A stretch of DNA of 35,823 bases from JBFWQM01 sp050249455 (GTDB lineage: Bacteria; Pseudomonadota; Alphaproteobacteria; MPNO01; VGEU01), in NCBI GenBank assembly GCA_050249455.1, contig JBFWQM010000021.1, positions 1 to 35,823 on the forward strand. Direction: 5' to 3'. Position 1 is the stretch's first letter. Every line of letters starts with the position of its first letter. Below, in pieces: positions 14,738-21,881 of the stretch. The notes below the pieces were generated by a model. That model was not told where the DNA came from, made no database searches, and worked only from the letters and a program-made list of their open reading frames with translations. The translations under genes and the position numbers were made by a program.

Positions 14738-15370
14738 ATGTCGTTCTGGATGACGGTCGGCGAGCAGTTGCGCCGCCCGAACGGCGGTGCCGGACGCACC
14801 GCCGGCCGCATCATGCGGTTCGTCAACGCACGTCCGAACACGCTCGCCGTTGCCGCATTGGAGGTGCGGCCGGCGGACCACGTCCTTGAGCTCGGATGCG
14901 GGCCCGGTCACGCATTGCAGTTGATGGCGAACCAGGTAGGCAACGGCGTGATCCACGCCCTCGACCCATCTGAAACGATGCTGGCGCAAGCGCGACGCCG
15001 CAATCGAGCGGCGGTCAAGTCCGCTCGGGTGCGACTGTACTGCGCAGCCGCTGAACTTATCCCGCTCGGCAGCAACAGCGTAAATAAGGTCCTGGCCGTC
15101 AACGTCGCCTACTTCTGGAGCGACCCATCTGCGGCTTTGCGCGAAATCTTTCGAGTCTTGCGTCCCGGCGGTCGCGTCTCGATATATGTAACCGATGCCG
15201 CGACGATGCGACGTTGGCGGTTCGCCGATGGCCACACCCACCGGACCTACGACGGCCAACAGCTTGCCGAGGCGCTGCGGTACGGCGGCTTCCGCCACTA
15301 CAGCATCGCGATCCAGGGCGTCAGTATAGCCCGTCGCGTAACAGGCCTGATCGGGATTGCAAGCAAGTAA
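14738..15370 (+). CDS. Class I SAM-dependent methyltransferase, cassette gene 6
   Basis: A 210-residue soluble methyltransferase. Motif I is VLELGCGPGHAL at about residues 49-60, an acidic residue ends beta-2 (IHALDPSETML), and post-motif signatures are VLAVNVAYFW and ILRVLRPGG-type (IFRVLRPGGRVSIYV), as in Methyltransf_11 (UbiE-like) enzymes. ATG 14738 is 4 bases after the previous stop. It is last in the cassette and is followed by a stem-loop at 15413. It is likely to tailor the product of the ligase, diiron oxidase and SDR; the N-terminal helix (GGAGRTAGRIMRFVNARPN) is also found in methyltransferases acting on lipophilic substrates, a weak hint. Confidence 0.92.
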   Translation: MSFWMTVGEQLRRPNGGAGRTAGRIMRFVNARPNTLAVAALEVRPADHVLELGCGPGHALQLMANQVGNGVIHALDPSETMLAQARRRNRAAVKSARVRLYCAAAELIPLGSNSVNKVLAVNVAYFWSDPSAALREIFRVLRPGGRVSIYVTDAATMRRWRFADGHTHRTYDGQQLAEALRYGGFRHYSIAIQGVSIARRVTGLIGIASK

Positions 15371-15412
15371 CCGCTCTTCGCTTCCCCTGAAGAGACGTGT
15401 TCGCCGTGGCCC

Positions 15413-15446
15413 GAACGCCGTCGAAGGATGCCTCGGCGGGGTTTCG
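15413..15446. terminator. Imperfect copy of the tRNA-Asn stem-loop, between convergent genes
   Basis: The 34-base stretch matches 30 positions of the terminator at 5812-5845. Here the stem has two mismatches, followed by GCGTTTC. It separates the methyltransferase gene from the convergent marR gene and may end both transcripts. Because the two copies bracket the compositionally distinct block, it could alternatively be a junction remnant. Confidence 0.5.
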
Positions 15447-15462
15447 CGTTTCAGCCGCCGCG

Positions 15463-15972
15463 TCACATCCGGGCGATGATGGCGAGCAGCTCGAGCAGGC
15501 GCTCGCGGCCGCCGGGGCCGAGCATGGCAGCGAGGCGCTTCTCGTTGCGGGCCTGGATCGCCAGCGCCTCGCGCAAGGTCTCGCGCCCGGCGGCGGTCAG
15601 CACCAGCGCATAGGCACGCCGGTCGCCGGCGACCGGCTCGCGCCGGACCAGCCCGCGCTTCTCCAGCTTGTCGATCAGCGCGACGAAATTGGTGCGTTGG
15701 ATGCCCAGAGCGGCGCTGACCTCCGACTGCTTGAGGCCCGGGTTCTTCTGGATCACCAGCAGGACGCTGAACTGCGCCGGCCGCAGGTCGACCGCGGCGA
15801 AGGTGCGGCTGAAGTCGTCGAACACCGCGAGCTGCGCCCGGCGCAGCAGGTAGCCGGTGTAGTTGGGCAGGTCCGCGAGGTCGACCGCCCGGTCGCCCGG
15901 CGCCGCCGTGGCGCGCGAGGCGTCGGCGCGGCGCCCAGCCGGCGCCGATCGTGTGCCAGGCGTTCGGGCCAT
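15463..15972 (-). CDS. MarR-family repressor, likely of the hydroxycinnamate regulon
   Basis: Ligand-responsive winged-helix repressor of 169 residues. ATG 15972 is preceded by AGGGA at normal spacing; an in-frame ATG at 16008 is less likely. Core features: PNYTGYLLRRAQLAVFDDF (helix 1), RPAQFSVLLVI, the recognition region KQSEVSAALGIQRTNFVALIDKLEKRGLVRRE and wing GDRRAYALVLT. Such MarR proteins (CouR, FerR types) bind hydroxycinnamoyl-CoA thioesters and repress the genes for hydroxycinnamate use. It is divergent from the liv-type transporter, and near-identical palindromes lie ahead of both the transporter and the catabolic operon. Confidence 0.92.
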   Translation of the reverse strand: MARTPGTRSAPAGRRADASRATAAPGDRAVDLADLPNYTGYLLRRAQLAVFDDFSRTFAAVDLRPAQFSVLLVIQKNPGLKQSEVSAALGIQRTNFVALIDKLEKRGLVRREPVAGDRRAYALVLTAAGRETLREALAIQARNEKRLAAMLGPGGRERLLELLAIIARM

Positions 15973-16067
15973 GGTGCGTCCCTGTCGTTGCGTGCCAGCC
16001 GCGAACACTTATCCGCTTCGCGGCGGAAATGCCACAATGGGCAGACGGCTTTCCGTTGAGCGTCGCA

Positions 16068-16096
16068 TCGATAATTGTTATCGTCCATTACATAAT
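16068..16096 (+). promoter_or_regulatory. Promoter candidate for the liv-type transporter operon
   Basis: TCGATA (16068-16073, 4 of 6 to consensus) and CATAAT (16091-16096, 5 of 6) are 17 bases apart in the marR-livH gap. The MarR operator candidate covers the -35. The start site would be near 16103, giving a very short leader before the 13-codon reading frame at 16118. Assignment is tentative. Confidence 0.4.
16069..16083. promoter_or_regulatory. MarR operator candidate, site 1
   Basis: CGATAATTGTTATCG: 6-base inverted arms around 3 bases. Its core ATAATTGTTATC recurs with one difference (ATAATAGTTATC) at 25855-25866 before the catabolic operon. Symmetry, spacing and location between marR and livH support binding by the adjacent MarR protein. 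Confidence 0.7.
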
Positions 16097-16117
16097 AAGC
16101 CAGGGAGGCAAAGGGCG

Positions 16118-16159
16118 ATGCCGAGCCGAACCGTGCGCCGCGGCGCCGTCGCCCGCTGA
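16118..16159 (+). CDS. 13-codon leader reading frame before livH
   Basis: ATG 16118 follows GGGAGG (16103-16108), the best ribosome site in this gap, and encodes MPSRTVRRGAVAR before TGA. The GTG start of livH comes 6 bases after this stop and has no ribosome site of its own. This suggests the leader serves to load ribosomes and couple translation into livH. No recognisable peptide function; it could also mean livH begins differently than called. Confidence 0.4.
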   Translation: MPSRTVRRGAVAR

Positions 16160-16165
16160 CGCCCC

Positions 16166-17203
16166 GTGGACGGCACCATCTTCCTGTTCCTGCTGCAGGA
16201 CGGGGCGACCAGCGGCGCGCTCTACGCGCTGCTCGCGCTCGCCCTGGTGCTGGTGTTCGCCGTCACCCGCATCATCTTCATCCCGCAGGGCGAGTTCGTC
16301 GCGTTCGGCGCGCTGACCTATGCCGTGCTGGCGACCGGCGCGCTGCCCGGCACGGTGTGGCTGCTGGCCGGCTTCGGCGCCGCGGCGTTCGCGGTCGAGA
16401 TGTGGTCGGAACGCCGCACCCTCACCGCACGCTTCGTCGCGCGCCACGCGCTGGTCAAGCTCGCGCTACCCGCGGCGGTGTTCGCCGTCGCCGCCGTGGT
16501 CGCACCGGAGAAGCCGGGACCGATCGCGGCGGCGCTGCTGACGGTCGCCATCGTCGCGCCGATCGGGCCCTACCTCTATCGCGTCGCGTTCCACCCGATG
16601 GCGGAGGCCTCGATCCTCGTCCTGCTGATCGCCGCCGTCGGCGTCCACTTCGCACTGACCGGCCTCGCGCTCCTGTTCTTCGGCGCCGAGGGCCTGCGCG
16701 CGCCGCCCTTGTGGTCGGCGAGCGTCGCGGCCGGTCCGCTGACCGTGACCGGACAGAGCCTCAGCGTCTACGCCTTCACGGCGCTGCTGATGGGCGGGCT
16801 CTACGTCTTCTTCGCCCGCACCCTGTGGGGCAAGGCGCTGCTCGCTACCGCCGTCAACCGGCTCGGCGCACGGCTGGTCGGCGTGCCGACGACCCTGGCG
16901 GGCGAGATCTCTGTCGCGCTCGCCGCGCTGATGGGCGCGGTGTCGGGCATCCTGATGGCGCCTATCACCACGGTCTACTACGACACCGGCTTCCTGATCG
17001 GGCTCAAGGGCTTCGTCGCCGCGACCATCGCCGGCCTGCTCAGCTTCCCCGGCGCCGCCGTCGCCGCGCTCGCGGTCGGCATCGTGGAGGCGTTCGCCTC
17101 GTTCTTCGCCAGCGCGTTCACCGAGATCATCGTGTTCATGCTGCTGGTGCCGGTGCTCCTCGTCCGCTCGATATTCAGCCACGCGGCGGAGGAGGACGAG
17201 TGA
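16166..17203 (+). CDS. livH: LivH-type ABC transporter permease
   Basis: Inner-membrane permease of the branched-chain amino acid / aromatic acid (HAAT) ABC family, 345 residues, longer than usual LivH (about 290) because extra hydrophobic helices lie between residues about 50 and 130. Hallmarks: GALYALLALALVLVFAVTRIIFIPQGEFVAFGAL at the N-terminus, then ALLATAVNRLGARLVGVP (the EAA-like loop) and GLKGFVAATIAGLLSFPGAAVAAL. The start is GTG 16166, directly after the leader reading frame. It overlaps the next gene by 4 bases. Context (MarR, feruloyl-CoA synthase) indicates import of hydroxycinnamates or related aromatic acids rather than amino acids, as with the Cou transporter of Rhodopseudomonas. 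Confidence 0.9.
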   Translation: MDGTIFLFLLQDGATSGALYALLALALVLVFAVTRIIFIPQGEFVAFGALTYAVLATGALPGTVWLLAGFGAAAFAVEMWSERRTLTARFVARHALVKLALPAAVFAVAAVVAPEKPGPIAAALLTVAIVAPIGPYLYRVAFHPMAEASILVLLIAAVGVHFALTGLALLFFGAEGLRAPPLWSASVAAGPLTVTGQSLSVYAFTALLMGGLYVFFARTLWGKALLATAVNRLGARLVGVPTTLAGEISVALAALMGAVSGILMAPITTVYYDTGFLIGLKGFVAATIAGLLSFPGAAVAALAVGIVEAFASFFASAFTEIIVFMLLVPVLLVRSIFSHAAEEDE

Positions 17204-18969
17204 CCGACCGCCGCGTCGCGCTCGCGGTCGCGGCGGCGGTCGTCGTCGCATTGCCGCACGCGCCGGGCTTTCCCGCCTTCGGCGTGACGCTCCTCAACTA
17301 CATCGGCCTCGCGTCGCTGGTGGCGATCGGGCTGGTGTTGCTGACCGGCGTCGGCGGCCTGACCTCGTTCGGGCAGGCGGCGTTCTGCGGCTTCGGCGCG
17401 TATACCACCGCCTACCTGACCACGGTCCACGGCGTCTCGCCGTGGCTGACCCTGCCGATCGGGCTCGCGCTGACCGGCGCGGTGGCCCTGGTGCTCGGCC
17501 TCGTCACCCTGCGGCTCTCCGGCCACTACCTGCCGCTCGGTACCATCGCGTGGGGCATCAGCCTCTACTTCCTGTTTGGACGGCTCGACTTCCTGGGCCG
17601 CAACGATGGCATCGGCGCGATCCCGCCGCTGTCGATCGCCGGCTACCCGTTCTTCGACGACCGCGCGATCTACTACGTGATCTGGGCGTTCGTGCTCGGC
17701 GCCGGGATCGCCACCACCAATCTGCTCGACTCCCGAATCGGCCGCGCGATCCGCTCGTTGCGCGGCGGCGCGGTGGCGGCGGAGGCTTTCGGCGTCAACG
17801 CCTGGCGAGTCAAGCTGACCGTGTTCGTCTACGCCGCGCTGCTTGCCTCCATTTCGGGTTGGCTCTACGCCCACCTGCAGCGCGCGATCAACCCGACGCC
17901 GTTCGGCATCAACGTCGGCATCGAGTACCTGTTCATGGCGGTGGTCGGCGGGCCGGGTCATGTGTGGGGCGCCATCCTGGGCTCCGGCGTCGTGGTGCTG
18001 CTGAAGGACGTCCTGCAGCGCATCCTGCCGTCGCTGGTCGGCGCGCAGGGCAACTACGAGATCATCGTGTTCGGCGCCCTCCTCGTCCTGATGCTGCAGA
18101 CCGCGCGCGGCGGCCTGTGGCCGTTCCTGCTGCGCCTCGTGCCGGCGCGCCGGCCGCCGCCGGACCCGGCGGAGGCGCCGGCGCTGCCGCGGCGCGGCGC
18201 CCTGCCGTCCGGCACGCCGATCCTGACCCTGGACGACGCCTCCAAGACGTTCGGCGGCCTGGTCGCCGTCAACGGCGTCAGCTTCACGGTGCGCGCGGGC
18301 GACATCGTCGGGCTGATCGGACCGAACGGCGCCGGCAAGACCACGACCTTCAACCTGGTCACCGGCATCCTGCCGCCGTCCGGCGGGCGCGTCCTGTTCG
18401 CCGGTCGGCCGATCACCGGCACGCCGAGCCGCGCGGTCGCCGCGCTGGGCATCGCACGCACCTTCCAGCACGTCCGGCTGCGCCCCGACATGACGGTGCT
18501 GGACAACGTCGCGCTCGGCGCCCACCTGCGCGGCCGCGCCGGGCTTCTGGCGAGCCTCACGCGCCTCGACCGCCGCGACGAGGCGCGGCTGCGCTTCGAG
18601 GCGGCGCGCAACATCGAGCGGGTCGGCCTGGGCGCGGCGATGCACCGGCCGGCCGGCAGCCTGTCGCTCGGCGAGCAGCGCATCGTCGAGATCGCCCGCG
18701 CGCTCTGCCTCGACCCGGCGCTGCTGCTGCTCGACGAGCCGGCGGCCGGCCTGCGCCACCTGGAGAAGCAGCGCCTCGCCGATCTCCTGCGCGGGCTGCG
18801 CGGCGAGGGCATGAGCATCCTGCTGGTCGAGCACGACATGGGCTTCGTGATGTCGCTGACCGACCACATCGTCGTGCTCGACTTCGGCACCAAGATCGCC
18901 GAGGGCGCGCCGGCCGCGGTGCGCCGCGACCCGGCGGTGATCGAGGCCTATCTCGGCGGCGTCGCATGA
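17200..18969 (+). CDS. LivM-LivG fusion: ABC permease joined to ATPase
   Basis: A 589-residue single reading frame. Residues 1 to about 315 are a LivM permease (LVAIGLVLLTGVGGLTSFGQAAFCGFGAYTTAYL, then FGVNAWRVKLTVFVYAALLASISGWLYAH). After a Pro-rich linker (RRPPPDPAEAPALP) a LivG ATPase follows from about residue 343: Walker A GPNGAGKTT, Q-loop in ARTFQHVRL, signature SLSLGEQR, Walker B ALLLLDEPAAGL and switch LVEHDMGFV. The GTG 17200 start overlaps the livH stop, and its stop overlaps livF (ATGA). Fused permease-ATPase forms occur in this transporter family but are less common than separate genes. The fusion fixes one permease to one ATPase. Confidence 0.93.
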   Translation: MTDRRVALAVAAAVVVALPHAPGFPAFGVTLLNYIGLASLVAIGLVLLTGVGGLTSFGQAAFCGFGAYTTAYLTTVHGVSPWLTLPIGLALTGAVALVLGLVTLRLSGHYLPLGTIAWGISLYFLFGRLDFLGRNDGIGAIPPLSIAGYPFFDDRAIYYVIWAFVLGAGIATTNLLDSRIGRAIRSLRGGAVAAEAFGVNAWRVKLTVFVYAALLASISGWLYAHLQRAINPTPFGINVGIEYLFMAVVGGPGHVWGAILGSGVVVLLKDVLQRILPSLVGAQGNYEIIVFGALLVLMLQTARGGLWPFLLRLVPARRPPPDPAEAPALPRRGALPSGTPILTLDDASKTFGGLVAVNGVSFTVRAGDIVGLIGPNGAGKTTTFNLVTGILPPSGGRVLFAGRPITGTPSRAVAALGIARTFQHVRLRPDMTVLDNVALGAHLRGRAGLLASLTRLDRRDEARLRFEAARNIERVGLGAAMHRPAGSLSLGEQRIVEIARALCLDPALLLLDEPAAGLRHLEKQRLADLLRGLRGEGMSILLVEHDMGFVMSLTDHIVVLDFGTKIAEGAPAAVRRDPAVIEAYLGGVA

Positions 18970-19697
18970 CCGCGCCGCTGCTCGCGGTCGACGGCCTGTC
19001 GGTGCGCTACGGCAGGGTCGAGGCGGTGCGCGCCGTCTCGCTGGCCGTGCCGGCGGGCGCGATCGTCACCGTGATCGGCGCCAACGGCGCCGGCAAGACG
19101 ACCTTGCTCAACGCGGTCATGGGCGTGCTGCCGTCCGCCGGCCGAGTCGTCTTCGCCGGCGCGCCGCTCGGCAGGCGGGCGGTGGAGAGCCGCGTCGCCG
19201 CGGGTCTCGCGCTGGTGCCCGAGAAGCGCGAGCTGTTCGCCAGCATGTCGGTGGCCGACAACCTGCTGCTTGGCGGCTTCCGCACGCCGGCCGCCGCCCG
19301 CGCTGCCGCGCTAGAGCAGGTCTATGCTCGCTTCCCGAGGCTGCGCGAGCGGGCGCGCCAAGCGGCCGGCACGCTGTCGGGCGGCGAGCGCCAGATGCTG
19401 GCGATGGGCCGCGCGCTGATGGCCCGGCCGCGCCTGCTGATGCTCGACGAGCCGAGCCTCGGCTTGGCGCCGCTGATCGTGCGCGAGATCTTCTCCATCA
19501 TCGTCGAGCTGCGCGCCGCCGGCGTCGCGATCCTGCTGGTCGAGCAGAACGCGCGCGCCGCGCTGCAGGTCTCCGACCACGGCTACGTGATGGAGCTCGG
19601 CCGCTTCACCCGCGACGGCCCCGCCGCCGCGCTGGCCGAAGACCGCTCCATCGTCGAGAGCTATCTCGGCGGCGACGGCACAACTGGGGGAAGCTGA
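18966..19697 (+). CDS. livF: LivF-type ABC transporter ATPase
   Basis: Second ATPase of the importer, 243 residues. Walker A GANGAGKTT, Q-loop region LVPEKRELF, signature LSGGERQMLAMGRALMA, Walker B LLMLDEPSLGL and H-loop substitute LVEQNARAAL (Gln-Asn typical of LivF). ATG 18966 overlaps the stop of the fused gene. With livH, the LivM-LivG fusion and the binding protein encoded on the other strand (19914-21068), it completes an importer. Ends before a palindromic repeat element. Confidence 0.94.
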   Translation: MTAPLLAVDGLSVRYGRVEAVRAVSLAVPAGAIVTVIGANGAGKTTLLNAVMGVLPSAGRVVFAGAPLGRRAVESRVAAGLALVPEKRELFASMSVADNLLLGGFRTPAAARAAALEQVYARFPRLRERARQAAGTLSGGERQMLAMGRALMARPRLLMLDEPSLGLAPLIVREIFSIIVELRAAGVAILLVEQNARAALQVSDHGYVMELGRFTRDGPAAALAEDRSIVESYLGGDGTTGGS

Positions 19698-19747
19698 CGC
19701 CAGCGGCCCGAAGCCGTGGCTGGTCCCCCGTTCTTACATCGACGTTC

Positions 19748-19846
19748 TGTAGAGGCGGGTTTCAAACCCGCCCGCGGCGACTGTGCGAGCGCGGGAATCG
19801 ACAGCAAACCACGGAAAAAAGGGCGGGTTTGAAACCCGCCCCTACG
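19748..19846. repeat. Paired palindromic repeat (REP/BIME-like); also terminator
   Basis: Two palindromes, 19754-19772 (arms GGCGGGTTT/AAACCCGCC) and 19821-19841 (arms GGGCGGGTTT/AAACCCGCCC), lie about 50 bases apart. The whole element is bounded by GTAGAGGCGGG at the left and CCCGCCCCTAC at the right, so the ends are also inverted repeats. This layout is that of BIME-type intergenic elements mobilised by RAYT transposases. Reading the minus strand, the second palindrome is followed by TTTTTT (19815-19820), a good terminator for the binding-protein gene; livF converges from the other side. Confidence 0.75.
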
Positions 19847-19913
19847 CAACTTTGGAGAATGGCATGCAGTTCCGGTGCCGACGGGCTCCGGCCGAAACGC
19901 GTTCGATGATCGC

Positions 19914-21068
19914 TTACGGCACCAGCGCCCAGTCGCCATTCTTCACGGTCAGCATCACGCGGGCGCGCTCGTCGAGGCCGTAATGGTCGTCGGACTTGAA
20001 GTTGAACACGCCCTGGCTCGCGGCGATGTCCTTCTCGGTCTCGAACGCGTCGCGCAGCGCGGCGCGGAACTCCTTGGTGCCGGGCTTCGCCTTCTTCAGC
20101 GCGACCGGGACGGCGCGCTTGAGGATCGCCATCGCGTCGTAGGCATGCGCGCCGAACTGGGTGCGGGTGTCGGCGCCGAACTTGGCCTCGTAGGACTTGA
20201 CGTAGTCGACCGCCGGCGGCTTGACCGGCGAGGCGTCGGGCAGCAGCTCGGCGACCACCGCGGGGCCGGAGGCGAGGATGGTACCCTCGGCCGACTTGCC
20301 GGCGATGCGCACGAAGTCCTTCGTGACCGCGCCGTGGGTCTGGTAGATCAGCCCCTGGAAGCCGCGCTCGCGCAGGCCGAGCTGCGGCAGCGCCGCGCCG
20401 GTGCCCGAGGCGCCGACCAGCACCGCGTCGGGCCGCGCCGCGACCAGCTTCAGCACCTGGCCGGACACCGAGGTGTCGGCGCGGGCGTAGCGCTCCTCGG
20501 CCACCATCTTGAGGCCCATCGGCTCGGCCAGCGACTTGAACTCCTTGACCCACAGGTCGCCCCATGAGTCGGAGAAGCCGATATAGCCGACGTTCTTCAC
20601 GTTGTGCTTCTTCATATGGGCGAAGATGCCCTCGGCCATCAGCGAGACCTTCTGCGGCAGGATGAAGGTCCACTTCTCGCGGCCCGGCTGCAGCGGCACC
20701 GGCGCCATCGCGAAATGCGGCGTCTCGGTCTCGAACGCGACTCCGGCGACCGCGATGCCGCCCGGCGTGAGCGAGGAGCCGATCAGCACGTCGGCACGGT
20801 TCTCGGTCACCAGCCGTCGCGCGTTGGTGGTCGCCATCGACGGATCGCCGGTGTCGTCGAGCACGATGACGTTGAGCTTCTCGCCGCCGATCGCGGCCGG
20901 CCACAAGGTGATCGTGTTGCGGATCGGGATGCCGAGCGCGGCGCCCGGTCCGGTGGTCGAGATCGTCACGCCGATCGTGACGTCGGCCTGCGCCGCCCCG
21001 TTCAGCGCGACCGCGAGGGCGAGCGCCGACACCAGGCCGGCCAGCGTCCTGTGCGTCTTGTGTTCCAT
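19914..21068 (-). CDS. Periplasmic substrate-binding protein of the Liv/aromatic-acid ABC importer
   Basis: A 384-residue LivJ/LivK-type binding protein (Peripla_BP_6), starting at ATG 21068 behind GGGAGGAA. The signal peptide is GLVSALALAVALNGAAQA, followed by VTIGVTISTTGPGAALGIPIRNTITLWP, the canonical beginning of the mature family fold. Further features: NVIVLDDTGDPSMATTNARRLVTENRADVLIGSS and FAMAPVPLQPGREKWTFILPQ. It is last in the minus-strand operon hydratase, CoA ligase, thiolase, SDR, binding protein. The only matching permease and ATPase genes nearby are the livH cluster on the opposite strand. Probable ligand: a hydroxycinnamate or similar aromatic acid. Confidence 0.92.
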   Translation of the reverse strand: MEHKTHRTLAGLVSALALAVALNGAAQADVTIGVTISTTGPGAALGIPIRNTITLWPAAIGGEKLNVIVLDDTGDPSMATTNARRLVTENRADVLIGSSLTPGGIAVAGVAFETETPHFAMAPVPLQPGREKWTFILPQKVSLMAEGIFAHMKKHNVKNVGYIGFSDSWGDLWVKEFKSLAEPMGLKMVAEERYARADTSVSGQVLKLVAARPDAVLVGASGTGAALPQLGLRERGFQGLIYQTHGAVTKDFVRIAGKSAEGTILASGPAVVAELLPDASPVKPPAVDYVKSYEAKFGADTRTQFGAHAYDAMAILKRAVPVALKKAKPGTKEFRAALRDAFETEKDIAASQGVFNFKSDDHYGLDERARVMLTVKNGDWALVP

Positions 21069-21109
21069 CGTTTCCTCCCTGTGTTGGCGCGGTTGCGCGC
21101 CGTTGTGGT

Positions 21110-21871
21110 TCAGCGCGGCGGCAGCCGCAGCGCGCCGTCGAGCCGGATCGTCTCGCCGTTGAGGTAGCCGTTCTCCACGCAATGGGCGACCAGCGCGGCG
21201 TAGTCGGCCGCCGTGCCCAGCCGCTTGGGGAACGGCACCGAGGCGGCGAGGCTTTCCTGGATGTCCTGCGGCAGGTTGCCGAGCATCGGCGTGTGGAAGA
21301 TGCCGGGCGCGATCGCCAGCACGCGGACGCCGAACTGGGCCAGCTCGCGCGCGATCGGCAAGGTCATCGAGACGATGCCGCCCTTCGACGCCGCATAGGC
21401 CGCCTGGCCGAGCTGGCCCTCGTACGCCGCCACCGAGGCGGTCGAGACGATCACGCCGCGCTCGCCGTCCGCCAGCGGCTCGAGACCGACCATGTCGGCG
21501 GCGGCGAGCCGGATCGCGTTGAACGTGCCGATCAGGTTGACGTTGATCACCCGCGCGAAGTCGGCGAGCGGCATCGGCCCGTTGCGCGTCGAGACGCGCC
21601 CGGCGACGCCGATGCCGGCGCAATTGACCAGGATGCGGGCGGGGCCGTGGGCGGCGCGCGCCTCAGCCAGCGCCGCCTCCATGCCGGCCGCGTCGGTGAC
21701 GTCGCAGCGCACCGCAGCGCCGCCGATCGACTGCGCTACCGCGCGCGCAGCGTCGGCGTTGAGGTCGAGCACCGCGACCCGCGCGCCGCCGCCGGCGAGC
21801 CGCCGCGCCGTCTCCGCCCCCAGGCCGGAGCCGCCACCGGTGACCAGTGCCGCGATGCCGTCGAGCTTCAT
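21110..21871 (-). CDS. HSD10-like 3-hydroxyacyl-CoA dehydrogenase (SDR)
   Basis: Oxidises 3-hydroxyacyl-CoA to 3-ketoacyl-CoA with NAD. It has 253 residues: TGGGSGLG at 11-18, VLDLN with Asp (NAD preference) at 34-38, NCAG at 83-86, Ser146, and Tyr159/Lys163 of YAASK. The stretches VNLIGTFNAIRLAA and GQAAYAASKGGIVSMTLPIAREL closely resemble the 3-hydroxy-2-methylbutyryl-CoA dehydrogenase (HSD17B10) group. It lies between thiolase and binding-protein genes; with the hydratase and thiolase it completes a beta-oxidation set. It could act on 3-hydroxy-3-arylpropanoyl-CoA. Confidence 0.9.
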   Translation of the reverse strand: MKLDGIAALVTGGGSGLGAETARRLAGGGARVAVLDLNADAARAVAQSIGGAAVRCDVTDAAGMEAALAEARAAHGPARILVNCAGIGVAGRVSTRNGPMPLADFARVINVNLIGTFNAIRLAAADMVGLEPLADGERGVIVSTASVAAYEGQLGQAAYAASKGGIVSMTLPIARELAQFGVRVLAIAPGIFHTPMLGNLPQDIQESLAASVPFPKRLGTAADYAALVAHCVENGYLNGETIRLDGALRLPPR

Positions 21872-21881
21872 CTCGCTCTCC

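Noticed and set aside
16978..18867. Minus-strand open frame of 629 codons opposite the LivM-LivG fusion
   Set aside because: It is Gln/Arg/His-rich and motif-free, while the plus strand encodes complete Walker and permease motifs.
19754..19841. Two similar repeats as a possible CRISPR array
   Set aside because: Only two copies, each a perfect palindrome by itself, with differing centres and bounded by inverted ends. This fits a REP/BIME element; no cas genes are present.
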